Origin: Neobacillus driksii | GTDB taxonomy: Bacteria > Bacillota > Bacilli > Bacillales > Cytobacillaceae | Length of the DNA: 64,000 nt | Assembly (NCBI RefSeq): GCF_013409995.1 | Contig: NZ_JACCBX010000006.1 | Coordinates: forward strand, 184,437-248,436 | Reading direction: 5' to 3' | Shown here: positions 51,399 to 60,902 of the stretch, in pieces | Layout: every line of letters begins with the position of its first letter | How positions within the stretch are numbered: position 1 is the stretch's first letter | Notes under the pieces: generated by a model | Seen by the model: only the letters and a program-made list of their open reading frames with translations | The model's database searches: none | Told to the model about the DNA's origin: nothing | Translations under genes and position numbers: made by a program

Positions 51399-52034
51399 AT
51401 GAGAAAGATGTACATGTCATTTGCCATTGCCTTATTGTTTGGACTTTTCGGTTCCGTCCAGACTTATGCAGCAGCAGAGGAAAAATCAGAAGTACACGGT
51501 CGTGGTCATCATATCAAGCACAATCCTGAGTTTATTAAAAAGCAGGCTGAATCGCTAGGAATTGAAACAGAAGGAAAAGACACTGAGACCATTGCAAAAG
51601 AAGTTAGGGAAACCATAATTAAACAAAAGGCTAAGGAACTGGGGATTGACAGCAATGGGAAAGATCTTGAGAAGTTAGCGAAGGAAGTATGGGAAACCGA
51701 AATTAAAAAGGAGGCCAAAGAGTTAGGTATTGCGACTGAAGGCAAAGATCTACATAATCTTGCTAGAGAAGTCCATGAAACCCAAATTAAAAAGGAAGCA
51801 AAAGAGCTTGGTATTTCAACCGATAATAAGGATCTTCACACCATAGCACACGAAGTCCGAGATAAAAGAATATTCCAAGCGGCAGAGAAGTTAGGAATAG
51901 AAACAAAAAATAAGTCCTCTGACGAACTTTTTAAAGAAATCATGACAAACCACGCAGATAAGGCGAAGGAGCTAAATCTTTTTCCACACAAAGGGGGAAA
52001 GATGCATTTCTTTGACAAGGCAAAAGAAAATTAA
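51399..52034 (+). CDS. Secreted protein with five ~32-residue helical repeats
   Basis: 211 residues with a cleavable signal peptide (about 1-25, ending QTYAAAEE). The mature part is built from about five tandem repeats of 32 residues with the pattern K-[EA]-A-[KE]-[ES]-LGI-x-[TS]-x-[GN]-K-[DS]-x-x-x-[IL]-[AF]-[KH]-E-[VI]-[RHW]-[ED], then a His/Lys-rich tail (PHKGGKMHFF). Repeats are variable at the third-to-fifth positions but in phase. GGAGG precedes the ATG at 51399, which is preferred to the TTG at 51333. I do not recognise a functional family; heavy-metal, wall or surface roles are possible. Confidence 0.75.
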   Translation: MRKMYMSFAIALLFGLFGSVQTYAAAEEKSEVHGRGHHIKHNPEFIKKQAESLGIETEGKDTETIAKEVRETIIKQKAKELGIDSNGKDLEKLAKEVWETEIKKEAKELGIATEGKDLHNLAREVHETQIKKEAKELGISTDNKDLHTIAHEVRDKRIFQAAEKLGIETKNKSSDELFKEIMTNHADKAKELNLFPHKGGKMHFFDKAKEN

Positions 52035-52044
52035 TTCGAATTGA

Positions 52045-52076
52045 AATAGGGTAGCTATGCGCTATCCTATTTTTCT
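52045..52076 (+). terminator. Terminator of the repeat-protein gene
   Basis: ATAGGGTAGC pairs with GCTATCCTAT around a short loop (52046-52070), followed by TTTTCTTT. Confidence 0.88.
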
Positions 52077-52089
52077 TTGTTTAAGCCAT

Positions 52090-52222
52090 TTATGAAGGAT
52101 AAATGTTTTAATAGCTTTGAAGGATTTGTCCCTCGTATCCATTATGAAGGACAAATGTATTAGTAGCCTTCAAGGATTAGTCCTGCATACCCTTTATGAA
52201 AGACAAAAGTTTTAGTAGACCT
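52090..52222. repeat. Imperfect 52-bp tandem repeat, three copies
   Basis: Units begin with TATGAAGGA/TATGAAAGA at 52091, 52143 and 52195, exactly 52 bp apart, the third cut short. Each full unit ends with AAGGATTTGTCC or AAGGATTAGTCC, complementary in part to the GGACAAAT near its start, so each can form a hairpin. Not coding. It occupies part of the 372-bp gap before uxaC. Confidence 0.75.
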
Positions 52223-52305
52223 TAGTTGGAATCATTACGATGACATCATGAAAGTAACAGAGCGGGATAAAAAAGATTACTGGATATTAATACATATAGA
52301 AAAAA

Positions 52306-52384
52306 TGTTAACGTTAACAATATATATTTACATTGTTTCTCAGATTTGTTAGACTGAAAACAAAGGATTTTGTTAACGTTAACA
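52306..52384 (+). promoter_or_regulatory. uxaC promoter with two LacI-family operators
   Basis: Two perfect palindromes TGTTAACGTTAACA lie at 52306-52319 and 52371-52384, 65 bp apart. Between them is TTTACA (52327-52332), a 17-bp spacer and TAGACT (52350-52355), a plausible SigA promoter; the second operator then falls just after the start point. The arrangement suits repression by the LacI-type regulator at 53918, possibly with looping. Confidence 0.78.
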
Positions 52385-52406
52385 TTTTATAATAGGATGG
52401 TGCAAA

Positions 52407-53843
52407 ATGAAGAAATTTATGGATGAAAACTTTTTACTTAATAACAAAACCGCGATCTCCTTATTCCATGATTACGCTAAAGACATGCCAATTATTGATT
52501 ACCACTGTCATTTAAGTCCGAAAGAAATCTATGAAAATAAGAAATTTAAAAATATTACCGAAGCCTGGTTGTATGGTGACCATTATAAATGGAGAGCTAT
52601 GAGAGCAAATGGAATATCAGAAGAATATATAACCGGCGAAGCAAGTGACTATGATAAGTTCCTTGCATGGGCTAGGAACGTACCAATGACAATAGGGAAT
52701 CCTTTATACAATTGGACGCATTTAGAATTACAGCGGTTTTTCGGCATTTATGATTTATTGAATGAAAAAAGTGCACCAGAGATTTGGGAAAAAGTAAATG
52801 CCAAACTTAACGAAGAGGAATTTAGTGTAAGGAATTTGATTGAAAGATCAAAAGTTAAAGTTGTTTGTACAACAGACGATCCTGTAGATAGCCTTGAATA
52901 TCATCTAAAGTTAAGAGAAGAAAATGACTATCCTGTTAGTGTTGTACCAGGTTTTAGACCTGATAAGGGATTAGAAATAAATCGCGAGGGCTTTATTGAT
53001 TGGGTAGCTAAGCTTGCAGAGGCTGCTGAAATTGAGATTACTAGTTATGAAGATTTTCTTGCCGCACTTGAATCAAGAGTCCATTTTTTTCATTCGGCAG
53101 GCGGCAGAGTGTCTGATCACGCTTTAGATTCTATGGTATTCGAAGAGACCAGTTTTGAAGAAGTGGCTGAAATTTTTGCAGCAAGAATTTCAGGCAGCGG
53201 TATTTCTCTTGAAGCAGAAAAGAAGTTCAAAACGTTTACGTTAATCTTTCTTGGCAAGCTTTACGCAGAGCTGGACTGGGCGATGCAATTCCATATCAAT
53301 GCTCACCGTAACAACAATAACAGAATGTTTAAGATTCTTGGGCCAGACAGTGGTTATGATTCTATTAACGACGACCAAATTGCAAAACCGCTAGTAAAAA
53401 TCCTAGACTCGTTAGAGCAGGAAAACAATCTTCCGAAAACCATTATTTATTCATTGAATCCAGGTGATAATGTCGTAATCGCAAGTATCATTAATAGCTT
53501 TCAAGACGGCAGAACTCCAGGGAAAATCCAATTCGGTACAGCATGGTGGTTCAACGATACAAAGGAAGGCATGCTCGACCAGTTTAAGGCGTTGTCCTCT
53601 ATGGGTCTTTTCAGTCGTTTCATCGGAATGCTTACCGACTCAAGAAGTTTTCTATCTTATACAAGACATGAATATTTCCGTAGACTGGTTTGTAATTTAA
53701 TTGGAGAATGGGTTGAAAATGGTGAGGTTCCAAATGATTTAGAGTTGCTTGGAGATATTGTTCGTGGAATTTCCTATAACAATGCCAAAGATTATTTTGC
53801 TTTTCAAGAAACATCAATAGTCGAACATATCCCTCACAATTAA
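52407..53843 (+). CDS. uxaC: Uronate isomerase
   Basis: 478 residues, amidohydrolase-fold uronate isomerase. The family marks IIDYHCHLSPKEI (His-x-His, about 28-40), VVCTTDDPVDSLEYH, VVPGFRPDKG, FHINAHRNNNNRMFKILGPDSGYDSI and FGTAWWFND are present along the full expected length. It converts D-galacturonate to D-tagaturonate and D-glucuronate to D-fructuronate, the first step of pectin-sugar catabolism. AGGATGG precedes the ATG. It leads the uxaC-regulator-uxaB-uxaA cluster. Confidence 0.95.
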   Translation: MKKFMDENFLLNNKTAISLFHDYAKDMPIIDYHCHLSPKEIYENKKFKNITEAWLYGDHYKWRAMRANGISEEYITGEASDYDKFLAWARNVPMTIGNPLYNWTHLELQRFFGIYDLLNEKSAPEIWEKVNAKLNEEEFSVRNLIERSKVKVVCTTDDPVDSLEYHLKLREENDYPVSVVPGFRPDKGLEINREGFIDWVAKLAEAAEIEITSYEDFLAALESRVHFFHSAGGRVSDHALDSMVFEETSFEEVAEIFAARISGSGISLEAEKKFKTFTLIFLGKLYAELDWAMQFHINAHRNNNNRMFKILGPDSGYDSINDDQIAKPLVKILDSLEQENNLPKTIIYSLNPGDNVVIASIINSFQDGRTPGKIQFGTAWWFNDTKEGMLDQFKALSSMGLFSRFIGMLTDSRSFLSYTRHEYFRRLVCNLIGEWVENGEVPNDLELLGDIVRGISYNNAKDYFAFQETSIVEHIPHN

Positions 53844-53917
53844 TAGATGAAAGCTGGCGGGGCAGGGCAGATAAGATATAATAAATGAAAGAGACAATGC
53901 AAAAGGAAGGTCAGACT

Positions 53918-54916
53918 ATGGTTACCATAAAAGATATTGCAAAATTGGCCAATGTTTCACATACAACTGTATCAAGGGCACTAAATAACAGTCCCCTTAT
54001 CAAAGCGCCTACAAGGAGGAAAATCCTTGATATTGCCTCCCAGCTAAATTATACCCCTAATTACAATGCTAAAAGCCTGGTTATGCAAAAGTCGCATACG
54101 ATTGGTTTATTTTTAACAAGCATAAGCAATGGAACATCGGCAAGCTTCCTTGCTGATACAATAAAAGGTGTAAATAGTGTCATTAGCGAGGAATATAATT
54201 TGTTTATCCGTGGTATTGATGATTATCAGGATTATTCGAGTATTAATTCGCAAAGATTTGACGGGATCATTTTAATGAGCCAAAGCGTAAGGGACCATTC
54301 ATTTATCTATCATGTACTGCAAAAGGAAATTCCTCTTGTTGTGCTTAACAGAGAAATTGAAGAAGATTATATTATCAATATTCTTTCTAATGATACTGAG
54401 GGTTCAAGACAAGCTGTGCAGTATTTGATCGATTGTGGACATACAGACATCGCCGTGATTGAAGGAATTCCAACCTTTAAATCTACGCAAATGCGTAAGG
54501 ATGGTTATCTTACTGCGCTAATAGATAATGGCATTTCGATTCATCCGGAGTATTCCGTTAGCGGAAACTATGATATGGAAAGCGGTTACCTAGGAATGGA
54601 AAAATTATTGTCTTTGAAAAATCCTCCGACAGCCGTTTTTTGTTCAAATGACGATATGGCCATTGGTGCAATGAATGCCGTGTTTGCAAGTGGGTTAAAT
54701 GTACCGAATGATATTTCCATTGTTGGATTTGATGATATCGGTTTTGCCCAATACACAACACCTAAGCTAACAACGGTAAAACGACCAGTTGAAAAAATCA
54801 GTGTACTAGGTGCGGAAAAAATCCTTTCACTCGTAACTGGCGAGGAACAAAACGCAACCAAAGTTTTTGCTAATACAGAATTAATCATAAGGGATTCTGT
54901 TAAGAAGAGAGGTTAG
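53918..54916 (+). CDS. LacI-family regulator of hexuronate genes (ExuR/UxuR-like role)
   Basis: 332 residues: N-terminal LacI helix-turn-helix (VTIKDIAKLANVSHTTVSRALNNSPLI, residues 2-28) and a periplasmic-binding-protein-like sensor domain (about 60-330; VFCSNDDMAIGAM, ISIVGFDDIGFAQYTTPKLTTV). AAGGAAGG (53903-53910) is 7 nt from the ATG at 53918; the ATG at 53885 is not supported. Its likely operators are the TGTTAACGTTAACA palindromes at 52306, 52371 and 61001 and weaker forms at 54943 and 60903. The inducer is probably a uronate intermediate. Confidence 0.9.
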   Translation: MVTIKDIAKLANVSHTTVSRALNNSPLIKAPTRRKILDIASQLNYTPNYNAKSLVMQKSHTIGLFLTSISNGTSASFLADTIKGVNSVISEEYNLFIRGIDDYQDYSSINSQRFDGIILMSQSVRDHSFIYHVLQKEIPLVVLNREIEEDYIINILSNDTEGSRQAVQYLIDCGHTDIAVIEGIPTFKSTQMRKDGYLTALIDNGISIHPEYSVSGNYDMESGYLGMEKLLSLKNPPTAVFCSNDDMAIGAMNAVFASGLNVPNDISIVGFDDIGFAQYTTPKLTTVKRPVEKISVLGAEKILSLVTGEEQNATKVFANTELIIRDSVKKRG

Positions 54917-54942
54917 TTAATACCTTTCTTTTTGAATAGAAA

Positions 54943-54956
54943 TGTTAACGTGTGCA
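54943..54956 (+). promoter_or_regulatory. Degenerate LacI-family operator before uxaB
   Basis: TGTTAACGTGTGCA keeps the left half of the palindrome and part of the right. It lies 20 bp before the uxaB start, so it could give local control inside the cluster. Confidence 0.5.
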
Positions 54957-54975
54957 TTTTTTGGGAGGGGAAAGA

Positions 54976-56442
54976 TTGGTGCAAAAACTAAATAATAATA
55001 TTCATCAGAAATATATCTCATATCCAGAAAAGGTTCTCCAGTTCGGGGAAGGAAACTTTTTGAGAGGGTTTATTGATTGGCAATTCCAAGTTCTTAATGA
55101 AAAGACGGATTTTAATGGAAGTGTAGTGGTTGTCCAGCCGCGCGGCAATAACAAGATTGAAAGGCTAAATAATCAGGATGGGCTGTTTACCCTTTACTTA
55201 CAGGGTATAAAAGAAGGCCAATTAGTAAATGAGCATCAAGTGATCGAGTCAATCAGTAGAGGTATTAATCTGTTTACAGATTATCCGGAATATATCAAGC
55301 TTGCTGGGACAGAAGATCTCCGGTTTATCGTTTCGAATACGACAGAAGCCGGAATTGTGTTTGACCCAACAGACAAGTTAGAGGATCGACCGCAAAAGAG
55401 TTTTCCAGGAAAACTTACTGCGTTCCTCTATCACCGTTTCCAGGCATTTGCCGGTGATCAAAAACGTGGCTGTATAATCATTCCATGTGAACTAATAGAA
55501 AGAAACGGAGAAAAGTTGAGAGAAATCGTATTGCAATGTGCAAGCTTATGGAACCTGGAGGATGAATTTATTGGATGGGTAAAGAACGCGAATACTTTCT
55601 GTTCAAGCCTTGTAGACCGAATCGTACCAGGATTTCCAACCGACTCCTATAAAGAAAAAACCGAACAACTTGGATATGAGGATGAATTGATGGTGGTAGG
55701 TGAGCAGTATCACCTTTGGGTCATTGAGGGACCGGAATGGATAAAAAATGAGCTGAAAGTCAAAGGGACAGGGCTAAACACGCTGATTGTCAATGATTTA
55801 TCTCCTTATAGGGTACGTAAAGTCCGGATTTTGAACGGTGCACATACTGCAATGACGCCGGTCGCTTATCTTTACGGTGTAAGTACAGTAGAAGAAAGTA
55901 TAAATCATGAAGAAGTCGGCATGTTTATAAAAGAAATGATCCGAGAGGAAATCATCCCAACTTTAGAGGGTCCGAAACCAGAGCTAACCAGCTATGCAGA
56001 TGATGTGGTTAACCGTTTTGCTAATCCATACATTAAGCATTATTTAATGAGCATCGCACTAAATTCTATTTCTAAATTTCAGACAAGAAATCTGCCTGCA
56101 TTTTTGGATTATGTTAAAAAATATAACAGTCTGCCAAAACGAATGGTCTTTTCACTAAGCTGCCTGATTTATTTTTATCAGGGTAAAAGAGGAAATGACT
56201 CAATAGAACTACAAGATGATCCAGAAATTGTTGAATTCTTTAAAACTCATTGGGGGAAATTTGAACAGCAAGAACTTGCCATGTCTGAACTCGTGAACAT
56301 AATCCTGGCGGAGCAAAGGTTATGGGGGATGGATTTGACCTCTATTCCAAATCTAGAAAGTACCGTCAGTACAAACCTCCTTACTATCTATCAAATAGGA
56401 GTTAAGGAAGCTCTTAAAGAATTGTTTGAAACATCCATTTAG
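54976..56442 (+). CDS. uxaB: Tagaturonate reductase (altronate oxidoreductase)
   Basis: About 488 residues of the mannitol-dehydrogenase superfamily. It has the N-terminal VLQFGEGNFLRGFIDW nucleotide-binding motif (about 16-31), VSNTTEAGI, RIVPGFPTD and the catalytic-region YRVRKVRILNGAHTAMTPVAYLYG. It reduces D-tagaturonate to D-altronate with NADH. GGGAGGGG (54963-54970) supports TTG 54976 or GTG 54979 rather than the GTG at 54952. It is 15 bp from uxaA. Confidence 0.93.
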   Translation: MVQKLNNNIHQKYISYPEKVLQFGEGNFLRGFIDWQFQVLNEKTDFNGSVVVVQPRGNNKIERLNNQDGLFTLYLQGIKEGQLVNEHQVIESISRGINLFTDYPEYIKLAGTEDLRFIVSNTTEAGIVFDPTDKLEDRPQKSFPGKLTAFLYHRFQAFAGDQKRGCIIIPCELIERNGEKLREIVLQCASLWNLEDEFIGWVKNANTFCSSLVDRIVPGFPTDSYKEKTEQLGYEDELMVVGEQYHLWVIEGPEWIKNELKVKGTGLNTLIVNDLSPYRVRKVRILNGAHTAMTPVAYLYGVSTVEESINHEEVGMFIKEMIREEIIPTLEGPKPELTSYADDVVNRFANPYIKHYLMSIALNSISKFQTRNLPAFLDYVKKYNSLPKRMVFSLSCLIYFYQGKRGNDSIELQDDPEIVEFFKTHWGKFEQQELAMSELVNIILAEQRLWGMDLTSIPNLESTVSTNLLTIYQIGVKEALKELFETSI

Positions 56443-56457
56443 TAGGAGGCCGCTATA

Positions 56458-57951
56458 ATGAAGGATTTTCTTCAAATCACTGACAACGATAATATTATTC
56501 TAGCACTAAGAAACTTTAAGAAAAATGAAACCATTCATCTTAATGGCAAGGATATTCAAATAAAAGAAGACATCAGCCGTGGACATAAAATAGCAGTAAA
56601 AGATATTTACGAAAATGAGGATATTATTAAATACGGCTATCCAATTGGGCATGCACTGGGTGTGATTACACCCGGTGAACATGTTCATACACATAACACA
56701 AAAACGAATCTTTCTGGAACACAGGAATACCAATACATGTTTAAGGAATCTCAGAATCTATATAATAATGAAAATCGAACATTTCAGGGATACCGTCGCG
56801 AAGATGGTAATGTTGGCATTCGGAATGAATTATGGATTGTCCCTACAGTAGGTTGTGTGAACGGGATTGCTGAGAAGATTATCAAACGGTTTGAGCGTCA
56901 TGTTGGCGACATTACCCCGTTTGACAATGTCCTTGTCTTAAAGCATAACTATGGATGTTCTCAACTAGGGGATGACCATGAAAACACAAAGCAAATACTG
57001 ATCAATGCAGTAAAGCATCCCAATGCTGGCGGTGTTCTTGTTTTAGGTCTTGGCTGTGAGAATAATGAGCTGCCAGAGTTTAAAAAGGCATTGGGTGAAG
57101 TGAATGAGGGGAGAGTGAAATTTCTAATCTCCCAAAATGTTACCGATGAAATCGAGGAAGGCTTTAAACTGGTCATGGAAATCTATGAAAATGCCAAAAA
57201 TGACAAAAGAGAATCCGTGCCTCTTTCAGAATTGAAAATTGGTTTAAAATGCGGTGGATCCGATGGCTTTTCAGGTATAACCGCAAATCCGCTTCTAGGG
57301 AAGTTCTCAGATTATTTAATTGCCCAAGGAGGAACAACCGTCCTCACTGAGGTCCCGGAAATGTTTGGAGCAGAAACAATCTTAATGGAACGTGCTGCCG
57401 ATGAAAAAGTTTTTGGGAAGATTGTGGATCTAATTAATGACTTCAAGGAGTATTTTTTACGTCATAATCAACCTGTATATGAAAATCCTTCCCCAGGGAA
57501 CAAATCTGGAGGCATTACCACACTAGAAGACAAATCTCTTGGGTGCACACAGAAAGCAGGAACGAGCACCATTGTCGATGTCTTAAAATATGGCGAAACA
57601 CTTAATACAAAAGGATTAAACCTCTTAAGTGCGCCAGGAAATGACCTTATTGCATCCACGGCACTTGCGGCAGCCGGCTGCCAAATGGTTTTGTTTACGA
57701 CTGGTAGGGGAACACCATTCGGAACGTTTGTTCCAACGATGAAAATTTCAACGAACACACAAATCTATGAAACAAAACCACACTGGATTGACTTTAATAC
57801 TGGAATACTGTTGGAGGATGGAGTTCTCCAAGAACAAGTGTTAAATGATTTTGTAGATTATATTGTTCAAGTGGCAAACGGTGAATTTGTTAATAATGAG
57901 AAAAATGATTTTAGGGAGATTTCGATTTTTAAGAGTGGAGTTACGCTATAA
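56458..57951 (+). CDS. uxaA: Altronate dehydratase
   Basis: 497 residues with both halves of the family: an N-terminal SAF-type domain (about 1-95, DNIILALRNFKKNE to GEHVHTHNTKTNL) and the large catalytic domain (about 105-497; GYRREDGNVGIRNELWIVPTVGCVNG, LKHNYGCSQLGDD, LGLGCENNE, KCGGSDGFSGITANP, FTTGRGTPFG). Conserved Cys residues probably hold iron. It dehydrates D-altronate to 2-keto-3-deoxygluconate. TAGGAGG precedes the ATG. kdgK and kdgA are not in the window. Confidence 0.95.
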   Translation: MKDFLQITDNDNIILALRNFKKNETIHLNGKDIQIKEDISRGHKIAVKDIYENEDIIKYGYPIGHALGVITPGEHVHTHNTKTNLSGTQEYQYMFKESQNLYNNENRTFQGYRREDGNVGIRNELWIVPTVGCVNGIAEKIIKRFERHVGDITPFDNVLVLKHNYGCSQLGDDHENTKQILINAVKHPNAGGVLVLGLGCENNELPEFKKALGEVNEGRVKFLISQNVTDEIEEGFKLVMEIYENAKNDKRESVPLSELKIGLKCGGSDGFSGITANPLLGKFSDYLIAQGGTTVLTEVPEMFGAETILMERAADEKVFGKIVDLINDFKEYFLRHNQPVYENPSPGNKSGGITTLEDKSLGCTQKAGTSTIVDVLKYGETLNTKGLNLLSAPGNDLIASTALAAAGCQMVLFTTGRGTPFGTFVPTMKISTNTQIYETKPHWIDFNTGILLEDGVLQEQVLNDFVDYIVQVANGEFVNNEKNDFREISIFKSGVTL

Positions 57952-57963
57952 TCAGAGACTTAT

Positions 57964-58013
57964 AATCCCTTTTGAGTAGACAGTGATACAGTCTTCCAAA
58001 AGGGATTTTTTTG
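57964..58013 (+). terminator. Terminator of the uxa cluster
   Basis: AATCCCTTTTG (57964-57974) pairs with CAAAAGGGATT (57997-58007), followed by TTTTT. Confidence 0.88.
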
Positions 58014-58022
58014 GCTGTGTCT

Positions 58023-58193
58023 CTGATTGTTACGATAATTTGTGGAGCCGTGATTTATCGGCACAATCCGAGTCAGATAGGTACGATAAATTGTGGAGCC
58101 GTGATTTATCGGCACAATCCGAGTCAGATAGTTACGATAATTTGTGGAGCCGTGATTTATCGGTACAATCCTGGTCAGATTGTTACCCGTATT
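58023..58193. repeat. 51-bp tandem repeat, three copies
   Basis: TGTGGAGCC recurs at 58041, 58092 and 58143, an exact 51-bp period with high identity between units (most differences in the last). Each unit holds nested inverted repeats, for example GATAAAT/ATTTATC and ATTGTG/CACAAT in the middle unit. Because 51 is a multiple of three, both strands stay open, but no ribosome site or start supports a gene. It fills most of the 411-bp gap between uxaA and the ABC pseudogene; the rest is the terminator and a stretch in which I see nothing. Confidence 0.85.
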
Positions 58194-58362
58194 ATTGTGA
58201 CCTTGGATTCTCGAGGAGTCTTCGTGCTGTTCGCTCCAATCATCAGGGTGCAATATAAACAATTGGCTTTACACAACCTTTTGTAAAGCGCAAATTAACA
58301 GGCAAAAAAAAATGCCAGGCGGATTTCCTTAGCATCTAGAATTATTCCATTTTGCTCGTCTA

Positions 58363-60126
58363 CTACATTTGTAATTGCTTCAATTCATAGAACTTCCCTT
58401 TAGTAAACATTAATTCATCATAGGTACCGAATTCTACGCAACGTCCATTTTCGATGACTGCTATTTTATCCGCATTACGAATCGTTGAAAGACGGTGAGC
58501 CACGATAAACGTAGTCCGGCCATGACATAAAGTATTTAAGGCTTCTTGTATTTTTTTCTCAGAATGACTATCTAATGCAGATGTCGCTTCATCTAAAATA
58601 ATAACTTTTGGGTTCCGAATTAAGGCTCTTGCAATCGATACCCTTTGCCGTTGCCCCCCTGAAAGCTTATCTCCATGTTCTCCGATCCTCGTATTTAAAC
58701 CATCCGGAAGCTTCTCAATGACATCCCACAGGTTTGCAGCTAATAAAACTCTTTTTAGTTCATCTTCGGTAACAGATGGCATGCCATAGGTGATATTTTG
58801 TAGAATAGTTCCAGAGAATAGGATGGTTGATTGTGGGACCACTGCTAAATGATGTCGGAAGGATCGTAAATCAATAGATGACATATCATGACCATCTAAA
58901 AGAATTCTTCCTTCAGTCGGTTGAATAAACCCAATGAGTAAATTTAGGATCGTTGATTTTCCCGAACCAGATTCCCCGACAAAAGCGACTGTTTCGCCTT
59001 GTTTAACCTCTAAGTTAATATCATGGAGGATCGTCTGGTCGCTATTAGGATACCGGTAACAAACCTGTTGAATGGAAAAATTTCCATCTACTTGTTTAAT
59101 TTTAGGTTTGTTCTCATGATTTTCTACTTCACCAGCTGTTAAAATTTCGCCAATAGAATTTACGGATTCCAGGCCTTTAGCGATTGTGGGTATTAATGTT
59201 ATTATACTAGATACTGAATTTACTACTGTTGTAAAGTACGTTTGATACATCACCACTTCCCCAGGAGTAATGGAACCGCGTAAGGCCAAAATACCCGTAA
59301 AGACTAAACAAATAATTTGAAAAAGTTGAAAACTAGCCCAACTAACAGAACCAAAAAATGATTGAATAATATCTAAATGAAAACCTTTTGTTAATATTTG
59401 TTGGAACCTATGATTTAAACGGCGTACCTCTTGATTTTCTAACGCATGCGCACGTGCAATGGGTACTAATTCAATCATTTCAATCACACGCACAGAGGTT
59501 TCTTCCATTTCCTGACGAAATTCAGAATTTGAGGTTTTGATTTTTTTACGGAAGATCACAATGATTAGAGCTGAAATCGGTACAGTTAATATGAAAAATA
59601 GAAATACAGTAGGACTGTTATATAACGTAATGGCTTAGGCTACTATTAGATTGACAAAAATATTTAAACTACTGACAAACACTTGAGAAGAAAGCGTTTG
59701 GACAGCTTCTACATCCCGCATAATTTTTGATTGAAGCCTGCCAGATTGCATTTCCTTTTGATAGGGTATCGAAAGTTCTTGCAGCTTTTTAATAAGCGAA
59801 GCACGCAAACCCGATTCGACACTGCGAATCGCATAACTATGCAGTTTAGTATGATAATAATTTGTTACGATGTTTTGCAGTACCAAAATAACCATAATGA
59901 TCGCATTAAAATAGATCGTTCGAATGCCACCGCCAGCCTGTATCGTAGCTGCATTAATCACATTCGCAATTGCGATGGGCATTACCCAAGCTGGGATATG
60001 TTTAATGATAAACAAAACTGCAGAATAAAATATTCTTAAGTAGTTTCCTTTATATAAACCAACTAGTACCTTAAAGGAATTTTTCTGATTTTTGTTATAT
60101 ATTTGCTGTACAAATGTTTCCTCCAT
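58363..60126 (-). pseudogene. ABC exporter (membrane domain + ATPase) interrupted by an in-frame stop
   Basis: Read as one frame this encodes about 587 residues: a six-helix exporter membrane domain (about 1-310) and an ATPase domain (Walker A GESGSGKST, LSGGQRQRVSIARAL signature, Walker B VIILDEATSA, HRLST switch). An in-frame TAA at 59637-59635 splits it after LNIFVNLIVA; the frame stays open on both sides and continues with AITLYN. A single T-to-A change from a Leu TTA codon would explain it. Without read-through, the two fragments should be inactive. AAGGAG precedes the ATG. It follows the acetylesterase gene by 41 bp. Confidence 0.85.
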
Positions 60127-60167
60127 TGATCCAACTCCTTATAAAGGTTCATAAATAAAGTAGTTCA

Positions 60168-60851
60168 CTATTTCAGTAGGTTCTTTAGAGGTAAATCACT
60201 TTGTTGGATTGCTTCAATAATTAATTGAGCCACTTTTTTTGCTCCCTCTTCATTGAAGTGGGTGTTGTCACTTATCCCCTCAGGATAGTTTTCGGATTGA
60301 CCAGGTGGTAAATGCAAATAGTATTTTTTTGATTCCTCATCACCGGCTTTTGCCATAAACTCTGTGGTGATTTTATGTATGTCTAAAACAGGTATATCGT
60401 ATTTTTTGGCAAATTGAATCATGGCTTGAGGATAAGCTCCAACCGACGTGCTATCAAATATATCATCTTCAAACTTTCGACGAGTAACTGACGTTAATAA
60501 CAAGGGATAGGCATTTTTTTGATATGCTGTCTGAATGAACTTGCCTAGGTTATCTTGATAGTCACCATAAGGGTGAGTTCCTCGTTCAGGATCCTCTATT
60601 TTTTGATCATTGTGGCCAAATTGGATAATTAAGTAATCACCGGGTTGAATGCTCTTTTCAATCTTAGCTAAATGACCCTCGTTTATAAATGACTTTGTGC
60701 TTCGTCCATTAATCGCCCGGTTATCAATCTTTACATTTTCTTTAAAGTACGCTTGAAATGCTTCCCCCCAGCCAGTTTCTGGCCGTTTTTCTGGTAGTTT
60801 TATAGCAGCCGTGGAATCTCCTGCTATATAAATGGTTATTTGAATTTCCAT
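60168..60851 (-). CDS. Rhamnogalacturonan acetylesterase (SGNH/GDSL, YesT/RhgT-like)
   Basis: 227 residues, SGNH hydrolase: block I GDSTAA (nucleophile Ser ~13), block III QFGHNDQK (Asn), block V near the C-terminus with Asp and His in SDNTHFNEEGAKKVAQLI. It removes acetyl groups from rhamnogalacturonan. There is no signal peptide, so the substrate is probably an imported oligosaccharide, as for B. subtilis YesT. GGGAG precedes the ATG. LacI-type operators lie upstream at 60903 and 61001. Confidence 0.9.
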   Translation of the reverse strand: MEIQITIYIAGDSTAAIKLPEKRPETGWGEAFQAYFKENVKIDNRAINGRSTKSFINEGHLAKIEKSIQPGDYLIIQFGHNDQKIEDPERGTHPYGDYQDNLGKFIQTAYQKNAYPLLLTSVTRRKFEDDIFDSTSVGAYPQAMIQFAKKYDIPVLDIHKITTEFMAKAGDEESKKYYLHLPPGQSENYPEGISDNTHFNEEGAKKVAQLIIEAIQQSDLPLKNLLK

Positions 60852-60902
60852 TTGTATTTACTCCCTCATAAAAAATTCTTAGTAATTGCTGCTAAAAGCA
60901 TA

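Noticed and set aside
52388..52393. TATAAT just before uxaC as the promoter -10
   Set aside because: It lies 13 bp from the ATG, which would leave almost no leader, and there is no -35 at 16-18 bp. TTTACA-N17-TAGACT at 52327-52355 is better placed between the operators.
58023..58193. Possible CRISPR array from the regular 51-bp repeats
   Set aside because: Units are directly adjacent with no variable spacers, and no cas genes are present. The same applies to the 52-bp repeat at 52090.
57960..58286. Overlapping open frames on both strands (up to 100 codons) with a 17-residue repeat
   Set aside because: They arise only because the 51-bp DNA repeat is a multiple of three and lacks stops. No ribosome site or plausible start exists, and one frame runs into the uxa terminator.
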